DNA from: Planctomycetota bacterium
Lineage (GTDB): Bacteria; Planctomycetota; UBA1135
Reading direction: 5' to 3'
Length of the DNA: 9,043 nt
Assembly: GCA_029243845.1 (NCBI GenBank)
Contig: JAQWRF010000008.1
Location: 1-9,043, forward strand
The notes beneath the pieces are model-generated. The model was not told the DNA's origin. It saw nothing but the letters and a program-made list of their open reading frames with translations, and did not search any database. Both the position numbers and the translations under genes were made by a program. Shown here one piece after another: positions 1 to 4,746 of the stretch; position 1 is the stretch's first letter; every line of letters starts with the position of its first letter.

Positions 1-355
1 AGAATCGGCGCCAAGCACGGCGCGCATTATCTTGCATATCGCGCGTCTTCGGGTTATCAAAGGGTGAACTCGGTAGAACATACTCGCCACCCGAGTCTAC
101 TCGAGGAATATTTGGATTAGCTGGCATCTGCGGTGGCTGAATCATAGCGGGAATAACACGCATAATTTTAGGCAGCACTTCGCTGAGCGGTTTCCAGTCT
201 TTCATGCTAAGCGACCAAACCAAATCAGAGTCGCACAAAAAGTTCGTGTTGTACATCTCAATCAATTCGGACTCGCTAACGGGACCTGATTGCTCACCCT
301 TAATGGTGTAAAACCACTGGTCTTGCGGTGGTTGCTGTGGTTGAGTGTCAGTCAT
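1..355 (-). CDS. GYF_2-domain (DUF4339-type) protein, 3' end outside window
   Basis: The 118 visible residues start with a short Gln/Pro-rich leader (residues 1-13). A GYF_2 domain follows at about residues 14-60, recognisable by WFYTIKGEQSGPVSESEL and then LVWSLSMKDWKPLSE; W14, Y16, G20, G24-P25, E30-L31, W47, M51 and W54 fit the family pattern. After residue 68 comes a Pro/Asn-rich linker with no secondary-structure signature, and the frame is still open at the window edge, so the C-terminal part is missing. GYF_2 domains are small modules usually thought to bind proline-rich peptides or to sit beside membrane domains; the substrate is unknown. The ATG (353-355) overlaps the last 8 bases of the selenoprotein-like gene, and no clear Shine-Dalgarno sequence is present, so translational coupling is likely. 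Domain call confident; cellular role unknown. Confidence 0.85.
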   Translation of the reverse strand, partial: MTDTQPQQPPQDQWFYTIKGEQSGPVSESELIEMYNTNFLCDSDLVWSLSMKDWKPLSEVLPKIMRVIPAMIQPPQMPANPNIPRVDSGGEYVLPSSPFDNPKTRDMQDNARRAWRRF

Positions 356-704
356 TGAGGGCGCCATCGTACATTTCTTGGTTAAAGCCAACAACCAGTT
401 TGTCGTCAACAATTATGGATGGCGCGCGCAAATTGCCACTCGGACCAAACATTTTCCCAAAGGCCTTCGGGTCTTGGCGCAGTTCCGTCAATGACGTGCA
501 AAGAAAAGATTTGCCACGTGCGATGCAAACTTCTGAAATATGCGTCAGCACCGATTCAATGTCACCGCTCGCGATTGGGTTCTTTCTAGCATCGACCACC
601 TCACGGGCAGTTATCGTGGCGGCGCTTAAATATGCGTCAGCACGAGTGCACGATGTTCAGCTTTTACGGTGCAAGTACCATTTGATTGCGGATGCCATGG
701 GCAT
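348..704 (-). CDS. Putative selenoprotein: ArsC/glutaredoxin-like thioredoxin-fold protein, UGA-encoded residue 16
   Basis: Starting at the ATG at 704, this frame encodes 118 residues if the TGA at 657-659 is read as selenocysteine. The N-terminus is MPMASAIKWYLHRKS, then U16-T17-S18-C19, then TRADAYL. That is a hydrophobic first beta strand leading into a C/U-x-x-C redox motif at the head of helix 1, as in ArsC, Spx and glutaredoxins. The C-terminal half has GNLRAPSIIVDDKLVVGF, with R93 and the probable cis-proline P95, matching the ArsC pattern of R-P followed by a strand and L-V-G-F. Other cysteines are C60 and C69. A start at the GTG at 599 would yield 83 residues lacking the first strand and the redox motif, so it is disfavoured. 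An ATG at 698 (Met3) is an alternative start. The likely role is a cytoplasmic thiol/selenol redox reaction; the substrate is unknown. The alternative is a Cys-to-stop mutation or a sequencing error (TGC or TGT to TGA). The real terminator, TGA at 348-350, overlaps the GYF_2 gene. Confidence 0.75.
623..652 (-). promoter_or_regulatory. Candidate bacterial SECIS hairpin downstream of the UGA
   Basis: On the transcript strand a stem GUGC/GCAU (one G-U pair) closes a UGAC tetraloop at 636-639, with the arms at 640-643 and 632-635. The loop begins 17 nt after the UGA and has G as its second base. Both properties fit the usual description of bacterial SECIS elements: apical loop roughly 16-37 nt from the UGA, with a G among its first two bases. 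A lower 3-bp stem could form between 650-652 and 623-625. The upper stem is only 4 bp, and a competing hairpin with GCA/UGC arms lies closer to the UGA, so the structure is supportive but not decisive. Confidence 0.5.
657..659 (-). other. In-frame UGA, proposed selenocysteine codon
   Basis: This TGA lies at codon 16 of the frame that begins at 704. Both flanks are family-like: IKWYLHRKS before it and TSCTRADAYL after it, so the UGA takes the place of the first cysteine in a C-x-x-C motif. Selenocysteine classically replaces exactly this residue in thioredoxin-fold selenoproteins. The five other genes whose 3' ends lie in the window end in TAA or TAG, and the long frames contain no internal TGA. 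General reassignment of UGA to Trp or Gly is therefore unlikely. Confidence 0.72.
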
Positions 705-709
705 ATTGT
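682..709 (+). promoter_or_regulatory. Possible promoter of the MBL-fold hydrolase gene
   Basis: TTGATT (682-687) and TATTGT (704-709), spaced by 16 bp, each match the consensus at 4/6. Transcription would start near 716, leaving a leader of about 26 nt. The -10 overlaps the proposed -10 of the divergent selenoprotein gene, so the two promoters would exclude each other. Weak matches. Confidence 0.2.
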
Positions 710-732
710 AATTCAACCGAGCTCGCAGTTAA
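705..732 (-). promoter_or_regulatory. Possible sigma70-type promoter of the selenoprotein gene
   Basis: Read on the minus strand, TTAACT (732-727) and TACAAT (710-705) are separated by 16 bp, matching the -35 and -10 consensus at 4/6 and 5/6 positions. Transcription would begin near 697-699, which would make the ATG at 698 a leaderless start. The lack of any Shine-Dalgarno sequence before 704 or 698 is consistent with this. Prediction by eye only. Confidence 0.3.
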
Positions 733-741
733 GCTACTGCC

Positions 742-1545
742 ATGCAAATTCATACTCTCGCTAGTGGCTCGACCGGTAATTGCGCGCTCATTACAGCTGG
801 AAGTGGCGCTCAGCGCACGACTATTTGCCTCGATGCTGGCATCGCCTTGCGCACGGCCCGTGGCTTCGCTGAAGAGCTTGGCCTCAACTTGGCTGAGCTT
901 GACGCCGTGCTACTTAGCCACCGTCATGGCGACCATTCCGTCAATATCGTGGCGCTTGCTGCGCGCGCCCAGGCTCCGCTTTATATGCATCGTGACAACA
1001 TCGACACCAGCCAGAAAATCAGCAAGGGCGAGCTGAGCCGCCGCAACATTGATCGCCGTGATATTGCAGACGGTAAAACCTTTTATGTCAACGACATCGC
1101 GGTGACCCCCATTCAAATTCCGCACGATGCCGACCCCACATTTGGCTTCATCTTCGAATATCAAGACAAGCGCGCCGGATTCTTCACCGACCTCGGCAAC
1201 CCTGATTCTTTAATCGCTAACAATACCCTAGGGGATCTCGACGAATTAGTACTCGAATCAAATTACGATGCCGAAATGTTGGCAAACGGGCGCTATCCAC
1301 GCGCGTTGAAGGATCGTGTTTCTTCCGACTTCGGACACTTGTCTAACCTGCAAGCCGCTGAGGCCATCCAACAAGGCGCTTCAGCGCGGTTAAAGAAGCT
1401 AACTCTGGCACACTTGTCGCAGAAAAGCAATGCCCCACTGATTGCACACGAATGCATGCAACAGGCATTAAACGACAGCGGGCTACAACATGTAGAACTA
1501 TTGCTAGCCCCAGCTCGCGGGCCTATTAAGGCTGCGCAGCTTTAA
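742..1545 (+). CDS. MBL-fold metallohydrolase, WalJ/YycJ-like
   Basis: 267 residues, a usual length for the WalJ/YycJ branch of the metallo-beta-lactamase fold. The N-terminal signature is LASGSTGN (residues 6-13). The metal-binding motif H60-x-H62-x-D64-H65 lies in LLSHRHGDH, and further probable metal ligands are H128 (IPHDAD), D150 (FFTDLGNP) and H224 (LAHLS). LESNYD (171-176) with [10 protein letters not shown], and FGHLSN (197-202), are hallmarks of this subfamily. The protein is cytoplasmic: no signal peptide or membrane segment is visible. In other bacteria relatives are linked to DNA metabolism or cell-wall signalling and are probably nucleases or phosphodiesterases; the exact reaction here is inferred only as metal-dependent hydrolysis. 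There is no two-component walRK context, so I give no symbol. The start at 742 puts the first beta strand ([10 protein letters not shown]) at the very N-terminus as expected, although no clear ribosome binding site is present. The stop shares TTAA (1542-1545) with the convergent glycosyltransferase gene. Confidence 0.92.
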   Translation: MQIHTLASGSTGNCALITAGSGAQRTTICLDAGIALRTARGFAEELGLNLAELDAVLLSHRHGDHSVNIVALAARAQAPLYMHRDNIDTSQKISKGELSRRNIDRRDIADGKTFYVNDIAVTPIQIPHDADPTFGFIFEYQDKRAGFFTDLGNPDSLIANNTLGDLDELVLESNYDAEMLANGRYPRALKDRVSSDFGHLSNLQAAEAIQQGASARLKKLTLAHLSQKSNAPLIAHECMQQALNDSGLQHVELLLAPARGPIKAAQL

Positions 1546-2246
1546 CGAAATACGTTGTACTTAACGATATGCCACATGGCAGCGACACCGTCTTTCCAAC
1601 CGATCTTTTTACCTTCTTCGTAATCACGGCCGTAGTAAGAAATGGGCACCTCGTAAACGCGCACTCGTTTACCCTTTAGCCTTACGCGTGAAATTTTAGC
1701 CGTAACCTCTGGCTCGAAGCCGAAGCGGTTTGACTTAAACTCTAGATCGCGGAGAACCTCTATCTTGAAAACTTTGTAACATGTTTCCATGTCGGTAAGG
1801 TTAAGATTGGTAAACATGTTTGACATCCATGTTAGGAAATTATTGGCCATCTGGTGCCAATACATGTGCACACGAGACATACGCGAGCCCTTGAAGCGCG
1901 AGCCGTAAACCACATCGGCCAAGCCTTTCTCAATAGGCTCGAGCAATATTGAGTACTCGTCGGGATCATACTCGAGGTCGGCGTCTTGAATAAGCACCAC
2001 GTCACCCGTCACAAACTGAAAACCTGTTCGCAGAGCAGCGCCCTTACCTTGGTTAACCTCGTGATAATGAATAGACAGGTCGGCGTCGTTTTCGATGCTC
2101 TTAAGAATATCGCGAGTACCGTCTTGCGAGCAATCGTCGACCAAGATGAGCTCTTTTTCGTAGTCGGTTGATGCGCGGACGCGACGGATTATTTCTAACA
2201 AAGTTTTTTCTTCGTTGAAAATTGGGATTACGATGGAAAGTTTCAT
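1542..2246 (-). CDS. Family 2 glycosyltransferase, polyprenyl-phosphate hexosyltransferase-like
   Basis: 234 residues forming a single GT-A domain. The start is typical ([16 protein letters not shown]). Nucleotide-sugar and metal-binding motifs are VDDCSQDGT (36-44), [12 protein letters not shown] (65-76), and QDADLEYDP (87-95) with the D-x-D-like D88-A-D90. Also present are YGSRF (114-118), [10 protein letters not shown] (151-160) and FGFEPE (175-180), all typical of dolichol/undecaprenol-phosphate mannosyl- or glucosyltransferases. The conserved end [17 protein letters not shown] (204-220) belongs to the same branch. There is no C-terminal membrane domain, so it would be a peripheral enzyme at the cytoplasmic face of the inner membrane, transferring a hexose from a nucleotide sugar to a lipid phosphate or related acceptor. 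Donor and acceptor cannot be read from the sequence. A weak AGGT sits 4 nt before the ATG. It stands alone on its strand, 91 bp downstream of the transporter gene. Confidence 0.93.
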   Translation of the reverse strand: MKLSIVIPIFNEEKTLLEIIRRVRASTDYEKELILVDDCSQDGTRDILKSIENDADLSIHYHEVNQGKGAALRTGFQFVTGDVVLIQDADLEYDPDEYSILLEPIEKGLADVVYGSRFKGSRMSRVHMYWHQMANNFLTWMSNMFTNLNLTDMETCYKVFKIEVLRDLEFKSNRFGFEPEVTAKISRVRLKGKRVRVYEVPISYYGRDYEEGKKIGWKDGVAAMWHIVKYNVFR

Positions 2247-2270
2247 TTACCTAAGATGTCGAAAGGGCGC

Positions 2271-2308
2271 TCCTCATGACAGTTAAAGTGCAGTATACAT
2301 CCTCATGA
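2271..2308. repeat. Pair of 9-bp direct repeats in the leader of the glycosyltransferase gene
   Basis: TCCTCATGA occurs at 2271-2279 and again at 2300-2308, 29 bp apart (close to three helical turns). The second copy is part of the 8-bp palindrome CTCATGAG (2302-2309). On the minus strand one copy lies directly upstream of a TATACT -10-like hexamer and the other just downstream of the expected transcription start, which is an operator-like layout. The 91-bp intergenic stretch 2247-2337 shows no other gene and no obvious factor-independent terminator for the transporter gene. Confidence 0.4.
2292..2297 (-). promoter_or_regulatory. Possible -10 element for the glycosyltransferase gene
   Basis: TATACT on the minus strand matches TATAAT at 5 of 6 positions and lies about 45 bp upstream of the ATG. 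I could not find a convincing -35 hexamer at 16-18 bp spacing, so an activator or another sigma factor may be needed, or the match may be chance. Confidence 0.25.
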
Positions 2309-2337
2309 GCGACGCTTCTTCACGATACCAATATTAA

Positions 2338-3669
2338 TTAGACCAATTCATTTTCAGCGTCTTCTGCGCCGTGAGTCAAAGCTTTAAGTTTCTCTTTAAA
2401 TAATATAATTAATAAGCCAAAAAGGATACAGAACACAGCGATGCCCGTGAAGACCGCGTATTCACCGAAAGAAGATGCCGACTCGCCTAAAAGCCCGGCT
2501 AATTTGCTTCCCAATCCTGTCATCGCGAAATAAAGACCCATCATAATCGAAGCATATTTCATAGGAGCCAACTTCGTGATAAAAGATAAAGCCACAGGGG
2601 AAGCACACAGCTCACCTACTGTATGAAACAAGTAAGCAAAAACTAGCCAGTATATAGCGGAAGAACCTGTGCTTTCAAATTCAGCAGAAGCGGCTGACAT
2701 AAAAAAGAAACCAGAGCCCATAATCATCGTGCCAACAGCCATCTTAAATAAAGAAGAGGCTTCCTTGTTTGCTGATTTACGCATAGCCCAATAACCAGCG
2801 ACAGTAGTGCCCAACAAAACAATAAATATTGCATTTAATGACTGGAATATCGAAGCCGGAATCGTCTCTCCTGCGATAACACGATCCGTTTTTTCTAGGG
2901 TGTAAATATTCATAAGGCCTCCAGCTTGTTCAAAAGCTCCCCAGAATACGACCACTATCGCAAAAGAAAGGAATAGAACTTTCACTCGATCTTTCTCGAC
3001 TTTAGTAAGTGGTACATCAATCTTATTCTGCCCATGGCTTTTGCTAGCCAAAGCATTTCCTACATGTGTCAAATGCTTCTGACCCATCATGTATACAATT
3101 TGCCCTAGAAGCATGCCTATACCTGCCAAACCAAAACCATAGTGCCATCCATGTGCTTCTCCGACATAGCCCACGATCAAAGCTGCAAGCGCCGCGCCGA
3201 TATTGATACCTATATAAAAGATTGTAAAGCCCTTGTCCCTTCTTAAATCTTTTTGCTCATATAATCCGCCTACCATCGTTGAGATATTAGGCTTTAATAA
3301 GCCCACGCCAGCAACAATCAAAGCAAGACCACTAAAAAACGCCCACGGTGCCTCCACCGCAAGGATGCTATGTCCTAAACATAAAGTTAAGCCACCTACA
3401 AAGACTGCTTTCTTTTGTCCGATAAATCGATCTGCAATCCACCCGCCAGGAATAGATGCTACATAAACCGACATGGTGTACCAACCATATAAAGCAAGGG
3501 CATCTCCATTAGACCAGCCTAAACCAGGGTTGTCTCCCTTAGATTCAGAAACGAGATAAAGCACTAAAATAGCCCGCATCCCGTAATAAGAAAACCGCTC
3601 CCACATTTCCGTGAAAAAAAGTACAAACAAGCCTGTGGGATGTCCAAATAATTCAGATTTAGTTTCCAT
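2338..3669 (-). CDS. POT/PTR2-family proton-dependent oligopeptide transporter
   Basis: 443 residues, near the usual 450-500 of bacterial POT transporters, hydrophobic over nearly the whole length and consistent with 12 or more membrane helices. Signatures in order are E21-x-x-E24-R-F-x-Y-Y-G in helix 1 (proton coupling and peptide binding), GGWIADRFIGQ (75-85, MFS-like loop 2-3), GLLKPNISTMVGG (123-135), the PTR2 motif FTIFYIGINIG (148-158), FWGAFEQAGG (242-251) and VGELCASPVALS (351-362) followed by TKLAP. These identify a proton symporter importing di- and tripeptides across the inner membrane. The common N-P in the FIIIL motif is N279-A280 here. A Shine-Dalgarno AGAGGAG lies 10 nt upstream of the ATG, supporting the start. 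Parts of the gene are noticeably AT-rich (19 of 60 GC at 3241-3300, against 34 of 60 in smc at 5101-5160), a hint of transfer. It is divergent from the peptidase-like lipoprotein gene. Confidence 0.95.
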   Translation of the reverse strand: METKSELFGHPTGLFVLFFTEMWERFSYYGMRAILVLYLVSESKGDNPGLGWSNGDALALYGWYTMSVYVASIPGGWIADRFIGQKKAVFVGGLTLCLGHSILAVEAPWAFFSGLALIVAGVGLLKPNISTMVGGLYEQKDLRRDKGFTIFYIGINIGAALAALIVGYVGEAHGWHYGFGLAGIGMLLGQIVYMMGQKHLTHVGNALASKSHGQNKIDVPLTKVEKDRVKVLFLSFAIVVVFWGAFEQAGGLMNIYTLEKTDRVIAGETIPASIFQSLNAIFIVLLGTTVAGYWAMRKSANKEASSLFKMAVGTMIMGSGFFFMSAASAEFESTGSSAIYWLVFAYLFHTVGELCASPVALSFITKLAPMKYASIMMGLYFAMTGLGSKLAGLLGESASSFGEYAVFTGIAVFCILFGLLIILFKEKLKALTHGAEDAENELV

Positions 3670-3679
3670 TACATTTATT

Positions 3680-3686
3680 CTCCTCT
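3680..3686 (-). promoter_or_regulatory. Ribosome binding site of the POT transporter gene
   Basis: AGAGGAG on the minus strand, with a 10-nt spacer to the ATG at 3669. It is the clearest Shine-Dalgarno sequence in the window. A second ATG within the spacer is followed at once by TAA and is not a usable start. Confidence 0.6.
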
Positions 3687-3734
3687 AGTAGTGATTCTGT
3701 CTTTAAAGCATACAGATTGTAAGCGCACGGAGCT

Positions 3735-4721
3735 ATGATATCCCACATCATGAGAATCTTTCGTCATACAATCCCTATTAGCCTCTCCGTTTTCATCATT
3801 GCTACTCTCATAAGCTGCGCAGGCAATGACCCTAAACCGCCCGCTATTGACCCAGCATCCATTTCGTTCGACGAGCAGCGCGCTTTCAGTGATTTAGCCT
3901 ATTTATGCAATGAAATCGGCACACGGCGCATCGGCACCAATGGTTCAAAACGGACACAGGAATGGATTACCAGCACTGTCAGCGCACTCAGCGGCTGGAC
4001 ATCATCTATAGATTCTTTTGTCGCCGTAACGCCTAAAAACTCACGTCGTCGCGGTGAAATAGAAGGCGCAAACGTTTTCGCTAAGCGACAAGGCACAAAG
4101 CCCGGAGAAATATGGATTTGCTCGCACTATGACACTTTTGATAAGCCTGGTTTTGTTGGGGCAAATGACGGCGGGTCTTCAACGGTAGTGTTGCTTGAAC
4201 TTGCGCGGCAGTTACAAGGCGAGCAACCGCTTAACGGCATGAGTATTGTGCTGTGCTGGTTTGATGGCGAAGAATCATTTCCTCCTGTTCCATGGAATGA
4301 CAACGTCAACTCGACATTCGGCTCGCGCTTTGTTGCAAATACTAAAAATGACGACGGCACTCTCAAAGACATCAAAGCTTTTGTGTTACTCGATATGGTT
4401 GGCGACAAACAACTAGGTTTGGTTAAGGACAGTACTTCGCATGGTGGCCTAAAGAAAATATTTGAACAATCTTCGCAGCAACTCGGCGATGGCAATATTT
4501 TTGTTGGGCAGAAAAAAGTCAGTGACGACCACATTCACTTTCGCAAGTTAGGCGTGCCGACCATTGACATCATTGATTTCAACTTTGGCCCTGCTAACTC
4601 GTACTGGCACACCACTAAAGATGTTTTGGAAAATACCAGCGCCGAATCTTTAGGACGTATCGGGCGCCTAGTCTTGGTGTCCCTACCAGCTATCAACGCC
4701 AAATTCGGCGTGAAGCTATAG
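3735..4721 (+). CDS. M28-family lipoprotein, glutaminyl-peptide cyclotransferase-like
   Basis: 328 residues. A lipoprotein signal peptide ends in the lipobox L25-I26-S27-C28; Ala at +2 suggests outer-membrane sorting. The rest is a zinc M28 domain: H131-Y-D133 (CSHYDT), D145 (GANDGGSS), E179-E180 (WFDGEES), D220 and D224 (LLDMVGD), D264-D265-H266 (SDDHIHF) and W291-H292 (YWHTTKD). The FDGEE...W...STFGSRFVA stretch, the DDH-x-x-F motif and the WHT motif are those of animal-type glutaminyl cyclases, where Asp, Glu and His bind one zinc, the preceding Glu is catalytic and the Trp contacts substrate. Cyclisation of N-terminal Gln to pyroglutamate is therefore the leading proposal; an aminopeptidase acting on peptides is the alternative. 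It lies divergent from a peptide importer. Start: the ATG at 3735 has GGAG only 2 nt before it; the ATG at 3750 (MRIFRH) gives a more typical lipoprotein n-region and may be the true start. Confidence 0.88.
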   Translation: MISHIMRIFRHTIPISLSVFIIATLISCAGNDPKPPAIDPASISFDEQRAFSDLAYLCNEIGTRRIGTNGSKRTQEWITSTVSALSGWTSSIDSFVAVTPKNSRRRGEIEGANVFAKRQGTKPGEIWICSHYDTFDKPGFVGANDGGSSTVVLLELARQLQGEQPLNGMSIVLCWFDGEESFPPVPWNDNVNSTFGSRFVANTKNDDGTLKDIKAFVLLDMVGDKQLGLVKDSTSHGGLKKIFEQSSQQLGDGNIFVGQKKVSDDHIHFRKLGVPTIDIIDFNFGPANSYWHTTKDVLENTSAESLGRIGRLVLVSLPAINAKFGVKL

Positions 4722-4746
4722 GGCTTAGTTGATCGACGTTAAGCCT
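4721..4746. terminator. Hairpin between convergent lipoprotein and smc genes
   Basis: GGCTTA (4722-4727) pairs with TAAGCC (4740-4745), extendable by a G-T pair at 4721/4746. The inner part GTTGATCGAC (4728-4737) is itself nearly self-complementary, so a long imperfect hairpin can form. It spans the 17-bp gap and both gene ends (last base of the TAG stop on plus, TAA stop of smc on minus). It could act as a bidirectional terminator or 3' end stabiliser. No T-run follows on either strand, so factor-independent termination is doubtful. Confidence 0.35.

Noticed and set aside
348..599. The 83-residue ORF starting at GTG 599 as a complete gene
   Set aside because: It lacks the first beta strand and the redox-active motif of its family; both appear in the same frame upstream once the TGA at 657-659 is read through.
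348..704. General UGA reassignment (UGA as Trp or Gly) in this organism
   Set aside because: TGA is used as a genuine terminator at 348-350, Trp is coded by TGG, and the long genes show no internal in-frame TGA.
328..1036. Plus-strand open frames at 328-711 and 686-1036
   Set aside because: They lie opposite or out of frame with the selenoprotein and hydrolase genes, and their translations resemble no protein family.
2251..2277. Eight-codon leader ORF (ATG at 2277 to TAG at 2251) before the glycosyltransferase gene
   Set aside because: No ribosome binding site and no repeated regulatory codons; too short to distinguish from chance.
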